IMG/VR virus record: IMGVR_UViG_3300046092_000062
Span: 187,866-251,865 of that record
Source: a virus
Strand: one strand, 5' to 3'
DNA length: 64,000 nt
Both the position numbers and the translations under genes were made by a program. The notes under the pieces were generated by a model. The model was not told the origin of the DNA and did no database searches. It saw only the letters and a list, made by a program, of their open reading frames with translations. Every line of letters starts with the position of its first letter. Position 1 is the stretch's first letter. Shown here one piece after another: positions 14,703-22,513 of this stretch.

Positions 14703-15083
14703 TTGGCATACATTTTAAATAATCACAAGCATACCGGCAACTTATTTGTTGGCACAGCAACTACAGCAGCTAATCCATATTCGGTTAGTGGGGCAAATGG
14801 ATATACCAATACTACATGGACCACTGCCGCCAACCCAATGACTGTTACACAACAAGCAACTATCCAGCTAAATGGCGAAAAGGCAGACATTGTTATAAAC
14901 GGCAAGAGTCTCAAGGATACGTTGGAGGCATTGGAATCGAGGTTGGCCATGTTGAAACCTGATGTCTCACTCGAAACCGAATGGGCAGAACTAAAACGGT
15001 TAGGCGATGAATACCGTAAATTGGAACTAGAGATTAAGGAAAAGATGAAAACTTGGGACACCCTTAAGAACACCTCACTTTGA
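14703..15083 (+). CDS. Conserved phage protein, possibly structural
   Basis: 126 residues, TTG start with GAGG seven bases upstream. The N-terminal half is glycine-, threonine- and asparagine-rich (NNHKHTGNLFVGTATTAANP); the C-terminal half reads IQLNGEKADIVINGKSLKDT followed by a long charged helix ending IKEKMKTWDTLKNTSL. I recall this C-terminal half from many T4-like marine phages, function unknown. Its stop codon lies within the promoter at 15080. Confidence 0.7.
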   Translation: MAYILNNHKHTGNLFVGTATTAANPYSVSGANGYTNTTWTTAANPMTVTQQATIQLNGEKADIVINGKSLKDTLEALESRLAMLKPDVSLETEWAELKRLGDEYRKLELEIKEKMKTWDTLKNTSL

Positions 15084-15108
15084 CACATAAAGGCATTTAG
15101 TGTATAAT
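15080..15108 (+). promoter_or_regulatory. Sigma70-type promoter of array 2, leaderless
   Basis: TTGACA (15080-15085), spacer CATAAAGGCATTTAGTG, TATAAT (15103-15108). The ATG of the first array gene is at 15115, about where transcription should begin, so the mRNA would have no leader. Confidence 0.8.
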
Positions 15109-15114
15109 AGTACT

Positions 15115-15297
15115 ATGAACTCTATCACAATCAATGGTGCCGATAAGGCACTCGAAGCAGGCGGCTGGTGCAGAAAACAATTTGGTATTAAGGGATGGAC
15201 AATAGACTTGAACAGTATGTTGGGCAACAATCCCACGTATAGGTTTGATTTCTCTAGTCCCGCTGATGCTACACTATTTGCATTAAAATGGCGGTAA
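15115..15297 (+). CDS. LRW-tail family protein, array 2 gene 1
   Basis: 60 residues. Core GGWCRKQFGIKGW at about residue 16, tail YRFDFSSPADATLFALKWR. ATG 15115 lies seven bases after the -10 box, so it is probably read from a leaderless transcript; the longer frame to 15100 would start inside the -10 box. The next start lies within its last codons (AAATGGCGG). Confidence 0.75.
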   Translation: MNSITINGADKALEAGGWCRKQFGIKGWTIDLNSMLGNNPTYRFDFSSPADATLFALKWR

Positions 15298-15545
15298 CTT
15301 TAGTCGTTCATGAATTTACACTAGGTGACGTAGATGATCCCGAAATCTACGCAGCCGTGCCCTTGTATGAATGGCAATTGAGTGATGCCGGTAAATGGGT
15401 TATGGAAAATGCTATTGAAACTCCCCAGTGGGGCAGAATCAATGATCATCTCACGTACTCACTTCGTTACAGAGTAACTGCAAAGCTCAAAGATGAGGAT
15501 GCAACCTTTTTCAAGTTAAAGTATGATCACACTAACCGACGCTGA
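15288..15545 (+). CDS. LRW-tail family protein, array 2 gene 2
   Basis: 85 residues; tail AKLKDEDATFFKLKYDHTNRR. The family tail ends at LKY, where the next gene starts (ATG inside TATGATCAC); seven further residues run on in the old frame. This looks like a lost stop codon at the junction. Confidence 0.7.
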   Translation: MAVTLVVHEFTLGDVDDPEIYAAVPLYEWQLSDAGKWVMENAIETPQWGRINDHLTYSLRYRVTAKLKDEDATFFKLKYDHTNRR

Positions 15546-15750
15546 GTGGCGTAATATTAGAAATCAAATCAGAATTGAATACGCCGACAAGCCCAGTGTT
15601 TGGCTATTGCGCTCTGTAATGAAGCGTGAGTTAGGATTTACTGACCGCCATCATCAAGTATACAGAGAACAAACAGGTTACATCACTACTGTCTACTTGG
15701 ACTTCTTTAATGATGCAGCAGAAACAATGTTTAGATTGAAGTACTTATAA
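15523..15750 (+). CDS. LRW-tail family protein, array 2 gene 3
   Basis: 75 residues, basic and helical in front (IRNQIRIEY, RSVMKRELGF), tail LDFFNDAAETMFRLKYL. Overlaps the previous gene by 23 bases. Function unknown. Confidence 0.7.
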   Translation: MITLTDAEWRNIRNQIRIEYADKPSVWLLRSVMKRELGFTDRHHQVYREQTGYITTVYLDFFNDAAETMFRLKYL

Positions 15751-15966
15751 TTGGAATTCATTGCACGTATACTGCCCAAGTTAATTGCTGGTGTCCTAAG
15801 CATTATGGATGCCAGTCGCTTGCGGGATAAAGTATACCAGCAACAACACGAGCATGAGTTGATGTGGACTGCACTAGATGATATCGCACGTATGCACCCA
15901 GATCATCCGTCAGGAAAAATGGCAAAGAAAACACTAGATGAAGTTACTACACGCTACGGTAGGTAG
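15751..15966 (+). CDS. Hypothetical protein inserted in array 2
   Basis: 71 residues, TTG start directly after the previous stop. An amphipathic helix (FIARILPKLIAGVLSIMDA) precedes a charged helical part with HEHELMW. No LRW tail, so it is an unrelated gene inside the array. The start is uncertain. Confidence 0.5.
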   Translation: MEFIARILPKLIAGVLSIMDASRLRDKVYQQQHEHELMWTALDDIARMHPDHPSGKMAKKTLDEVTTRYGR

Positions 15967-16354
15967 GTTTCAGGCATGGCGCCATGCACGTTACCTCAAA
16001 AAGAAGGGCTGGACCCAGCGCCAGTTTGACCTCATCAACGATCCTGATTTTTGCGCACGTGGCAGCAGTATTCGTAAAGATGTCTATCGCGGCTATCCCT
16101 ACTTAATCTCGTTTGACGACACAGTACCAATGGAACGGCGATATGGTCAAGGATGGATCACCGTAGTTGATAATATGACAGCGTGGTGCGAAGCGAATGT
16201 TACAGGCAAATGGAGAGAAGATATCCTTGCAGTCGACAAGAGTTGGGACGACGAATGGACGCAAGGGTGCATGGGCCTAAGCCACAACATTCTATTCTTT
16301 GCATTTAACAATGAGCAAGATGCAGTAATGTTTAGTCTATACTGGAGTGTGTAA
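15938..16354 (+). CDS. LRW-tail family protein with long N-terminal extension
   Basis: 138 residues. A basic front part (GRFQAWRHARYLKKKGW) and a middle domain of about 50 residues precede the core MTAWCEANVTGKW and the tail FFAFNNEQDAVMFSLYWSV. It shows the family module as the C-terminal domain of a larger protein. The next ATG overlaps its stop (TAATG). Confidence 0.75.
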   Translation: MKLLHATVGRFQAWRHARYLKKKGWTQRQFDLINDPDFCARGSSIRKDVYRGYPYLISFDDTVPMERRYGQGWITVVDNMTAWCEANVTGKWREDILAVDKSWDDEWTQGCMGLSHNILFFAFNNEQDAVMFSLYWSV

Positions 16355-16572
16355 TGAACATCGAATTCAAACATCGCCCGGACCGATACTACGAGTGGGA
16401 AATGTACTACAGTCCACAGGGCCCCGAAATGGGCGAAGTATACGGTTGGTGCTGGGAAACATTCGGTCACCCAGGACTAGCATTAGGTAATGGAACTTGG
16501 GATAACCACGGCGGATGGATTAAGTTTCGCAGAGAAGAAGATATGACTATGTTTATGTTGAGGTGGAGCTAA
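16354..16572 (+). CDS. LRW-tail family protein, array 2
   Basis: 72 residues. Core YGWCWETFGHPGL, tail IKFRREEDMTMFMLRWS. The end TTGAGGTGGAGCTAATG keeps GAGGTGG but uses AGC TAA, moving the next start to a TAATG overlap. Confidence 0.75.
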   Translation: MNIEFKHRPDRYYEWEMYYSPQGPEMGEVYGWCWETFGHPGLALGNGTWDNHGGWIKFRREEDMTMFMLRWS

Positions 16573-16838
16573 TGGAATTATTTTATGGTGGCGGCGGACG
16601 CAGTAACCCGGACTTTATACACAAGGTGCGGGTTAGCAAAAAACGTGCAGGTGATGTTAGTCCACTGATGAAGTGGTGCGACGATTACCCAACTGGTGAT
16701 AAGGGCTACTTTAAACGCTACTACATCGATTGGCGTGGTGACACAAAGAGCTGGGATAGTGACTATGTTACATTCCAATTTGAATGGGAACAAGCTGCTA
16801 TCATGTTTGCTCTAAGTTTTGCGGACAGCGTATGCTAA
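16572..16838 (+). CDS. LRW-tail family protein, array 2
   Basis: 88 residues, glycine-rich start (YGGGGRSNP), core LMKWCDDYPTGDKGY, tail VTFQFEWEQAAIMFALSF followed by six extra residues. ATG 16572 is chosen over GTG 16563 by the array overlap rule. Confidence 0.7.
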   Translation: MELFYGGGGRSNPDFIHKVRVSKKRAGDVSPLMKWCDDYPTGDKGYFKRYYIDWRGDTKSWDSDYVTFQFEWEQAAIMFALSFADSVC

Positions 16839-17116
16839 CAACAGTAAGAATTTGGGTACTAGATCACAATGTTATCCCCGACCAATCCGATGTAGACTAC
16901 TGCAAGAACAACGGCATACAACTAGACGCCCAGCAAGGTGAGCATCAGCGTATCGAAACTGGCAGCGGGCAGGTCTATCACTACCGCACCTCACCCGGGG
17001 TCATAAAGCTAACCACATTTGACGAGAAAAGCGAATGTATGTTACAATTACGCTACGCAGGTAGAATCCATCTAATGCAACAAATTTACACCGAGTCTGT
17101 AACACATTCGTATTAA
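16832..17116 (+). CDS. Diverged LRW-tail protein, array 2
   Basis: 94 residues. The tail-like segment LTTFDEKSECMLQLRYAG is followed by 18 residues with no family counterpart, as if the gene had read through an old stop. The ATG overlaps the previous stop region by seven bases. Confidence 0.6.
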   Translation: MLTTVRIWVLDHNVIPDQSDVDYCKNNGIQLDAQQGEHQRIETGSGQVYHYRTSPGVIKLTTFDEKSECMLQLRYAGRIHLMQQIYTESVTHSY

Positions 17117-17445
17117 TGAAAGTTCGTCTTAAAAATGGCCGCATTGGAGAGCATCGCCTTAAGTGGGACAACAACCCAATGGGCATTGCGCCATTGCTAA
17201 TAGGATCGGAGACTGTGGAATTGGATATCACTGAACGAATTTACAACGGGCCCGACTGCTACCCGTGGCGCAAGACGTTTGCACTTTGGCCAGTTAAAAC
17301 AATAGGTGGTAGCCGCATTTGGTTACGCACTGTTTACAAACAACGATTCTGGGCAGTGTGGGGCAAAGGCTTTCACATGGAGCCCTGGGTTGAATATGCA
17401 ACACTATTTGAGATTTTAAAACATGAACCTAAATCATCTATCTGA
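17116..17445 (+). CDS. Hypothetical protein, array 2, doubtful family member
   Basis: 109 residues rich in tryptophan (PWRKTFALW, RFWAVWGKGFHMEPW). The segment EYATLFEIL near the end recalls the tail but lacks the acidic part and Arg-Trp. TAATG overlap with the previous gene and a 23-base overlap with the next. Function unknown. Confidence 0.6.
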   Translation: MKVRLKNGRIGEHRLKWDNNPMGIAPLLIGSETVELDITERIYNGPDCYPWRKTFALWPVKTIGGSRIWLRTVYKQRFWAVWGKGFHMEPWVEYATLFEILKHEPKSSI

Positions 17446-17899
17446 CGTAGAGCTGCTACGCTACTTGGATTTGACTAGCACTGATCCATTGGTTATTCGT
17501 TTGATCAACATGCTGTCTGCACCTAACGGTGGGCTTGTTGGTGATTTAGTGGAAGCAGGCATGGATCCTAACACATGGGTCTTTACAGACGATCACCAAG
17601 ACTACTACCCCGGAGATTACATCACCCACTTGCAAAAGATGGTTGCCTACGCAGAAGATGACCGTGCGGTAGCCGAAATGGATTTAGCGGATGCTCGTGA
17701 AGAACTTGATAAGTTAAGTCGACGCACCGTTACAGAACTTCTAGTAGATGCGCAGCGGGCAATTGACTCTGCAAAATCCAATCACCTTTACGCAGTTAGA
17801 GAAGCTGAAAAAGCTCACGAAGTAATTGACAAGGTACAAGCAGAGAATAGACATCTCAAAGAGCAATTGGGCATGTGGAATATTTTAGGGACAGAGTAA
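17423..17899 (+). CDS. Coiled-coil protein inserted in array 2
   Basis: 158 residues. A short N-terminal domain (LSDVELLRYLDL...LVIRLINML) is followed by a long acidic coiled coil from about residue 72 to 150 (heptads through EMDLADAREELDKLSR and EAEKAHEVIDKVQAEN). No LRW tail. It probably oligomerises; function unknown. Confidence 0.7.
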   Translation: MNLNHLSDVELLRYLDLTSTDPLVIRLINMLSAPNGGLVGDLVEAGMDPNTWVFTDDHQDYYPGDYITHLQKMVAYAEDDRAVAEMDLADAREELDKLSRRTVTELLVDAQRAIDSAKSNHLYAVREAEKAHEVIDKVQAENRHLKEQLGMWNILGTE

Positions 17900-17900
17900 C

Positions 17901-18167
17901 ATGGACAACGTTATTCACAGCAACAAATATTTCCGATTAACTAAATGGCGCCATCGCAAAAGCGACAAGGTGCATTATCGCGTTGAGATGACATACAGTT
18001 GGTTGAATCTGGACCAAGAAGCAGGGGAGAAAAGTTTTCCTGAGCAAGTTCGCGATGTAATCGACCCAACTCGTTGTCGTGCTGGGCAAGCTGGCAACCA
18101 CTGGAAATACCGTAACTTAGAAGAAGCTACAAAAGCCTATACATTTTTAGTAATGAAATTCTCATGA
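17901..18167 (+). CDS. Diverged LRW-tail protein, array 2
   Basis: 88 residues, basic (KWRHRKSDKVHYRVEM), tail YRNLEEATKAYTFLVMKFS. The acidic-aromatic part survives and LRW has become M-K-F. Ends TTC TCA TGA with an ATGA overlap. Confidence 0.65.
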   Translation: MDNVIHSNKYFRLTKWRHRKSDKVHYRVEMTYSWLNLDQEAGEKSFPEQVRDVIDPTRCRAGQAGNHWKYRNLEEATKAYTFLVMKFS

Positions 18168-18445
18168 GTTATAAACTTAAACTAGCACACAAGCATCACG
18201 ATCAATTAGATCAAATTGAAGCATGGCTCAACGCTAACGTTGGCCCTGGTAGCAAACGACATGCAAACAACACCTGGCTCGGTGCCGAAGATTGGTACTG
18301 CTATGAAGAAGCACTAGTTCCGGGCAGCGAGGAAGAGGAAGAAGAGTATTACGACAACGATGACAATCTTGAAGATATTTCAGATTTGATCTTTGTATTC
18401 CGCCGCGAAAGCGATCTGTTAATGTTTAGTTTGAAATGGGCATAG
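18164..18445 (+). CDS. LRW-tail family protein, array 2
   Basis: 93 residues with a strongly acidic middle (EEEEEEYYDNDD-type stretch at about 57-67). Front part IEAWLNANVGPGSK, tail FVFRRESDLLMFSLKWA. The stop is TAG, one base before the next ATG. Confidence 0.7.
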   Translation: MSYKLKLAHKHHDQLDQIEAWLNANVGPGSKRHANNTWLGAEDWYCYEEALVPGSEEEEEEYYDNDDNLEDISDLIFVFRRESDLLMFSLKWA

Positions 18446-18446
18446 C

Positions 18447-18803
18447 ATGTCTAGTCCTTTTAAACTCACAGATCTCCCCAACAACACTTGGTCAGTAACA
18501 TGGACCGAGAATAACTTTGCACATAATGCTAAACAGCGAGACAAGTTAGTAGATATTCTGTTTAGCGAAATTGGATGCCGCGACGTTGGCCTAGGCATTA
18601 AACTAAACAATGGCGAACTAGAAACACTGTGGATTGGTGAAAAAGAGTATTTTCAACGGTCCGACATAGCCCACGGATGGGAAGACATGTATGTTGTTCG
18701 TGGTGTTGTGTTCATTCACGAACACGAAGCTAGGGAGTTTCATCAATTGATGGAAAGTCGATTGGCTTGGTACTACTTAAAGCAAGGTGCAGCAGTTGCT
18801 TGA
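18447..18803 (+). CDS. Diverged LRW-tail protein, array 2
   Basis: 118 residues. VVFIHEHEAREFHQLME resembles the tail's E-x-D-A-x-x-F element, but the chain continues for 15 residues (SRLAWYYLKQGAAVA) instead of ending in LRW. Function unknown. Confidence 0.6.
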   Translation: MSSPFKLTDLPNNTWSVTWTENNFAHNAKQRDKLVDILFSEIGCRDVGLGIKLNNGELETLWIGEKEYFQRSDIAHGWEDMYVVRGVVFIHEHEAREFHQLMESRLAWYYLKQGAAVA

Positions 18804-19014
18804 AATTCCATACCCAACCCTAATGAATGGCAGTCGCACGTTCTCTATGGAAACTCTACAAAAGTGGCTTGACGCACACTTTCCTCAAGAACGTTCCTGC
18901 ATTGTCCGTGTTGCTATTGTTAACAAAGGGCCTGGGAGGTACGGCGACGAACGATGGGCGATTCGTTTTTATCGGGATGAAGATGCAACACTGTTTGGAT
19001 TGTTATGGCAGTAA
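18787..19014 (+). CDS. LRW-tail family protein, array 2
   Basis: 75 residues, GTG start within the previous gene. LQKWLDAHFPQERS in the core position, tail IRFYRDEDATLFGLLWQ. The final TTATGGCAGTAA contains the next gene's ATG. Confidence 0.65.
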   Translation: MQQLLEIPYPTLMNGSRTFSMETLQKWLDAHFPQERSCIVRVAIVNKGPGRYGDERWAIRFYRDEDATLFGLLWQ

Positions 19015-19262
19015 CCTATAAAACTAATCCGGGATTCCCAGGTGTTAATTTTCCCGTGTTGCACCGTGTTGTCTATGCACACACCATCGATGGTGTCCCA
19101 GCACAATGGCAAATCAGCTACAAGGATTATATAGTCAATGAATGGCTTAAAGCAAACACACGCCATCCTTACTACCACAGTCCCGGGTATCTTCGTGAAA
19201 AGTTCATTGAGTTTGAATGTGATGAAGAAGCAGTGCTATTCGCACTAAAGTGGGCAAAGTAA
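19005..19262 (+). CDS. LRW-tail family protein, array 2
   Basis: 85 residues; tail IEFECDEEAVLFALKWAK. VNEWLKANTRHPYY stands in the core position. It starts inside the last codons of the previous gene and ends with a TAATG overlap. Confidence 0.7.
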   Translation: MAVTYKTNPGFPGVNFPVLHRVVYAHTIDGVPAQWQISYKDYIVNEWLKANTRHPYYHSPGYLREKFIEFECDEEAVLFALKWAK

Positions 19263-19492
19263 TGTACAGCAAGACTCACCGATTTTTTAAATTCAAACAC
19301 GTTCCCAAGGACTTTATATGGGGCAGTGAGGAAATTGACCTGTGCCGCCTGCACATTGGTGACAACCGTATCACGATGCCGCTTGTGGACCGCGAATGGT
19401 TTAGTTCGCCCGATGGTGTATGGATTCGACATGATTGTCTGGATAACGAAATCATAACTTGGTTTGCACTGAAAGCAAGCAATGAAGTTTGA
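19262..19492 (+). CDS. Diverged LRW-tail protein, array 2
   Basis: 76 residues, basic N-terminus (KTHRFFKFKHVPK), end RHDCLDNEIITWFALKASNEV. The family tail is recognisable to ALK; Trp is lost and the frame runs five residues past it. AATGAAG supplies the next start. Confidence 0.6.
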   Translation: MYSKTHRFFKFKHVPKDFIWGSEEIDLCRLHIGDNRITMPLVDREWFSSPDGVWIRHDCLDNEIITWFALKASNEV

Positions 19493-19742
19493 ACTGCTAG
19501 AAGGGCGCATACACGGAGCCCGTTACTACACAGTTAGACCAGACTTTAATTGGTGGCTTTCGGGCAGCTTAAACAATACAAATGCCACCTGGCGTGATAT
19601 GTTAGAATGGTGTGTAGAAGTATTCGGTCCTAGCGCAGAAATGGGTGTGTGGGAACCCGGTGCTCGTTGGTATGCTAACAATGCAAAGTTTTGGTTTCGT
19701 AATGCAGAAGATAGGACAGCGTTTTTGCTGAGATGGTCATGA
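19482..19742 (+). CDS. LRW-tail family protein, array 2
   Basis: 86 residues. Core MLEWCVEVFGPSAEMGVW, tail FWFRNAEDRTAFLLRWS, close to the proteins at 5815, 21538 and 22698. Ends CTGAGATGGTCATGA. Confidence 0.75.
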   Translation: MKFELLEGRIHGARYYTVRPDFNWWLSGSLNNTNATWRDMLEWCVEVFGPSAEMGVWEPGARWYANNAKFWFRNAEDRTAFLLRWS

Positions 19743-19972
19743 AACCAGACCTAGTCCAATTTTACTGCGAACGAGATCCCTATTACGCTAAATCACGTGA
19801 GTACTACATGATGAACGTAAATCATTACGAAACTCCTTATTACCTTTGGATGATACAGGAATATCGCACTGTGCTGTTAAACAAACAGGGTAGCTGGAGC
19901 GACAGGGCTGAACAGCATTGGGGCTTTATTAATGAATCGGATAGAACAATTTTTATGTTGAGATGGTCATGA
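19739..19972 (+). CDS. LRW-tail family protein, array 2
   Basis: 77 residues, tyrosine-rich (RDPYYAKSREYYMMNVNHYE), tail WGFINESDRTIFMLRWS. No W-C-E core. ATGA overlaps on both sides. Confidence 0.7.
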   Translation: MKPDLVQFYCERDPYYAKSREYYMMNVNHYETPYYLWMIQEYRTVLLNKQGSWSDRAEQHWGFINESDRTIFMLRWS

Positions 19973-20199
19973 CAACTACTGTTGAATTTGGTAAAGATCG
20001 TTATCACTTACAGGGTGAAATGGAAGAATGGTGCGAGCACAATATTGGGTCTAATCCTCGTTATAGCAACCACGTTTGGTCCAAGCCAGTTGAGTGGGAA
20101 GGGTTAGGCACATGGTGCATGGCTAGTGCGTTTGGCACAACATTTTTCTACTTTAAACATCGCAAAGATGCAACCTTCTTTGCATTGAAATGGAAATAA
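19969..20199 (+). CDS. LRW-tail family protein, array 2
   Basis: 76 residues. Core MEEWCEHNIGSNPRY, tail FFYFKHRKDATFFALKWK. Ends TTGAAATGGAAATAA one base before the next ATG, so there is no overlap and no GAGG. Confidence 0.7.
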   Translation: MTTTVEFGKDRYHLQGEMEEWCEHNIGSNPRYSNHVWSKPVEWEGLGTWCMASAFGTTFFYFKHRKDATFFALKWK

Positions 20200-20200
20200 T

Positions 20201-20563
20201 ATGGATGATCGGAATCTTTGGCACCTGCTATGTGATTGGGTAAAATTTGGTAAGTTTATAGAATGGAAAGAATGGTTTTACTGGACCATTGTGCCTGGCA
20301 CTAGCATTGGGGTCATTTGGCCAAATGGCCCAATTTCTCTGGGTTGTGATCCTGATGGCGAAGAGGTAATCGTCGACTCCGCTGATCCAAACGATCACTA
20401 TCGCCCATGGTTAGAAGAGCATGTCGGGCGTCAGGGCATTGATTGGGAATGGAGAATGGGAACTTTTGGATTTTGGACAGATGAAATAGATACTCTAGAC
20501 ATTAAGTTTCGAGTGGGAAAGACAAAGTATGCTACAATAGCAGCATTGATGTGGGGCCAATGA
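20201..20563 (+). CDS. Diverged LRW-tail protein, array 2
   Basis: 120 residues, tryptophan-rich (WHLLCDWVKFGKFIEWKEWF), acidic. Ends KFRVGKTKYATIAALMWGQ: spacing and A-L-M-W fit the tail, the charged part does not. Function unknown. Confidence 0.6.
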   Translation: MDDRNLWHLLCDWVKFGKFIEWKEWFYWTIVPGTSIGVIWPNGPISLGCDPDGEEVIVDSADPNDHYRPWLEEHVGRQGIDWEWRMGTFGFWTDEIDTLDIKFRVGKTKYATIAALMWGQ

Positions 20564-20763
20564 GAACCAAAACTACAAGAGAACTATATCCGTACCATGT
20601 GCGCTTTAAGCGTACAGGAGATTGGTATGGCAATGATGGTACTTGGTATCAAATTAGCACATGGCTTCGAGAACACTTTGGGCAGAATTGGGAATATCTT
20701 GACAGTATGTTTATGTTCTCTAAGGAAGAACACAAAATGCTTTTTATAATGAGATGGCTATGA
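20560..20763 (+). CDS. LRW-tail family protein, array 2
   Basis: 67 residues. ISTWLREHFGQNWEYL in the core position, tail FMFSKEEHKMLFIMRWL. Start at ATG 20560 by ATGA overlap. Ends ATGAGATGGCTATGA. Confidence 0.7.
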   Translation: MRTKTTRELYPYHVRFKRTGDWYGNDGTWYQISTWLREHFGQNWEYLDSMFMFSKEEHKMLFIMRWL

Positions 20764-21179
20764 CAAAACGCAACACCGTAGTAATGGATATCGAAACCAC
20801 AACAGCAGTAATGCCGCGTGGGTCTTCTTCTGTTTTTCAGGGCATCACAGGTGGAATACATCCTGGAGAAATGATGATTTATGCCGGGGGCAGACAAACT
20901 GGCAAGTCCACACTGTCTTACCATATATTAAAGAGCAGATACTACGAAATGGGCATCAAGGAACAAATCCAGACGTTGGATACGTTTACACTAGATGGTG
21001 CTACATGGTACACTGTACACTGTCGTCCTTCGACTATTAGTGGGTGGGTGCAAGAGCAAGACTCCGATATGTGGTGCCGACACTACAACACAGGCGCACT
21101 GCGAGTTGAATACCCCACGTTTAACAACTACAACATACACGAAGAACTGTATTCAATGTTATTGTTGAAATGGTCATGA
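20760..21179 (+). CDS. P-loop fragment fused to an LRW-type tail
   Basis: 139 residues. The front carries ITGGIHPGEMMIYAGGRQTG followed by KSTLSYHILK (about residues 29-58), a RecA/DnaB-type strand, Walker A loop (GGRQTGKST) and helix. No Walker B or later motifs follow, so it can hardly be a complete ATPase. From about residue 70 it is array-like, ending NNYNIHEELYSMLLLKWS. It looks like an array gene that captured the start of a phage helicase or recombinase gene. Confidence 0.7.
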   Translation: MTKRNTVVMDIETTTAVMPRGSSSVFQGITGGIHPGEMMIYAGGRQTGKSTLSYHILKSRYYEMGIKEQIQTLDTFTLDGATWYTVHCRPSTISGWVQEQDSDMWCRHYNTGALRVEYPTFNNYNIHEELYSMLLLKWS

Positions 21180-21541
21180 AAATCTTAAAACAAACTGTAG
21201 CAGCTAAGACTTGCACCCTCAAAGCCAATTGGACTATTGATCGCTCAGCAGACAATAGCTTTACGATCGGTGATGATACGTGGCAAGAGGTTGGGGCAGC
21301 ACTACGAAAAGAGATTGATGAAGAAATTGTTAACAATATTAGAAGGCATGAGCTTATGTTAAAAGGATGGGTCAAGGCCCCGTTTACTAGCGACAAGTTT
21401 GCTACACCAGGCAACCACCAGATAGCAGAAGTTACTGCATGGATTCACATGAACACCACGGCGCAATATCAAATCTTCGGCCGAGAGTTCTGGTTCTCAA
21501 GCAAGGAAGACTTAACACTGTTTGTACTGAGGTGGGCATGA
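21176..21541 (+). CDS. LRW-tail family protein, array 2
   Basis: 121 residues. A helical front (VGAALRKEIDEEIVNNIRRH) precedes VTAWIHMNTTAQYQ and the tail FWFSSKEDLTLFVLRWA. Ends CTGAGGTGGGCATGA, one of few perfect GAGGTGG junctions in array 2. Confidence 0.75.
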   Translation: MKILKQTVAAKTCTLKANWTIDRSADNSFTIGDDTWQEVGAALRKEIDEEIVNNIRRHELMLKGWVKAPFTSDKFATPGNHQIAEVTAWIHMNTTAQYQIFGREFWFSSKEDLTLFVLRWA

Positions 21542-21765
21542 GCTATACACTGTACCCCGACGAAGACATTCTAAAGAAGCAACGATATATCGTTAAGTAC
21601 AGAGGGAGCCTGTATGGGCACCGCGACGAGATGCTTGCCTGGTGTGTAGAACAGTTTGGTCCACATTCACATGCCTACAAAAATCCACGATGGAGTGAAA
21701 ACTGGGACCGATTCTGCTTTAAGAATGAAAGCGACATGATGCTGTTTATGTTGAGATGGTCATGA
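21538..21765 (+). CDS. LRW-tail family protein, array 2
   Basis: 75 residues. Core MLAWCVEQFGPHSHAY, then W-x-x-x-W and the tail FCFKNESDMMLFMLRWS: the typical compact form. The open frame reaches back to 21439, but ATG 21538 is the coupled start. Confidence 0.75.
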   Translation: MSYTLYPDEDILKKQRYIVKYRGSLYGHRDEMLAWCVEQFGPHSHAYKNPRWSENWDRFCFKNESDMMLFMLRWS

Positions 21766-22028
21766 CAGATACAGATAAATTAGAGTGGTCAGATATTTGC
21801 CGCCATGAGCATAAGTGCAAGGGTGATGAATTGTTATATCACACTGTGCCTAGCTATAGTGTATATGTCAGGGCATCTAAATGGTTGCGGGAAGAGCGTG
21901 GGTACAAGTTTATCAGCGTAGAGGGTGAAACGGAAGAACATAGTGCTGGTTGGCGTTACACGGGTAGGTATACTTTTAAGTTCTTGTGCGAGCAAGAGTA
22001 TATGTGGTTTAAGTTGAGGTGGTCGTGA
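21762..22028 (+). CDS. LRW-tail family protein, paralogue of 6524
   Basis: 88 residues. HTVPSYSVYVRASKWLREER then GYKF and RYTGRYTFKFLCEQEYMWF match the array 1 protein at 6524, and the DNA is also similar (CACACTGTGCCTAGCT in both). It has an intact N-terminus about 26 residues longer. Tail FKLRWS. It is the clearest link between arrays 1 and 2. Confidence 0.75.
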   Translation: MTDTDKLEWSDICRHEHKCKGDELLYHTVPSYSVYVRASKWLREERGYKFISVEGETEEHSAGWRYTGRYTFKFLCEQEYMWFKLRWS

Positions 22029-22315
22029 TGAGTAGACCAGGTTTTAATTCACAAGAGTGGTTTCGGGCCAAGCATGACCCAAAACATGATATGGTACATG
22101 GCGATAGACTGTATTACGTTGAGCCAGGTTGCGAATACGGGTTCAAAGAAGATGACGGATATGTGTGGAATCGCATAAGCTGTAGCTATTGGTTCGGGGA
22201 CTGGATTGAAGAAAATGGCGGTGAGGGACGTTGGCGAGCATACGGCGGCAGGCATCGTGCTATCTACATTGTGCGCGAAGACCTACTAGCGTTTATTAAG
22301 TTAAAGTGGCTATGA
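22025..22315 (+). CDS. LRW-tail family protein, array 2
   Basis: 96 residues. Start GTG 22025 (GTGA overlap) or ATG 22028. CSYWFGDWIEENGGEGRW replaces the core; end YIVREDLLAFIKLKWL. Ends TTAAAGTGGCTATGA. Confidence 0.7.
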   Translation: MMSRPGFNSQEWFRAKHDPKHDMVHGDRLYYVEPGCEYGFKEDDGYVWNRISCSYWFGDWIEENGGEGRWRAYGGRHRAIYIVREDLLAFIKLKWL

Positions 22316-22512
22316 AATACTGGAACAAAGACAAACGTGTTCGGCAAAACCATTGGTATACAATTACTTCGCCTACATGGTGGTCGTATGCTGATACTAA
22401 ACTAGAGTTGCAGAGATTTGACAGTCCGGGTAAGTTTTATCTATATTACGGCAGTAGAACAATTTGGTTTGAGCGTGAACAAGACGCAGTATTTTTTAGA
22501 TTGAAGATGTGA
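22312..22512 (+). CDS. LRW-tail family protein, array 2
   Basis: 66 residues, basic front (KDKRVRQNHW), tail IWFEREQDAVFFRLKM. The last residue (Trp) has been lost to a TGA stop. One base separates it from the next ATG. Confidence 0.7.
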   Translation: MKYWNKDKRVRQNHWYTITSPTWWSYADTKLELQRFDSPGKFYLYYGSRTIWFEREQDAVFFRLKM

Positions 22513-22513
22513 T

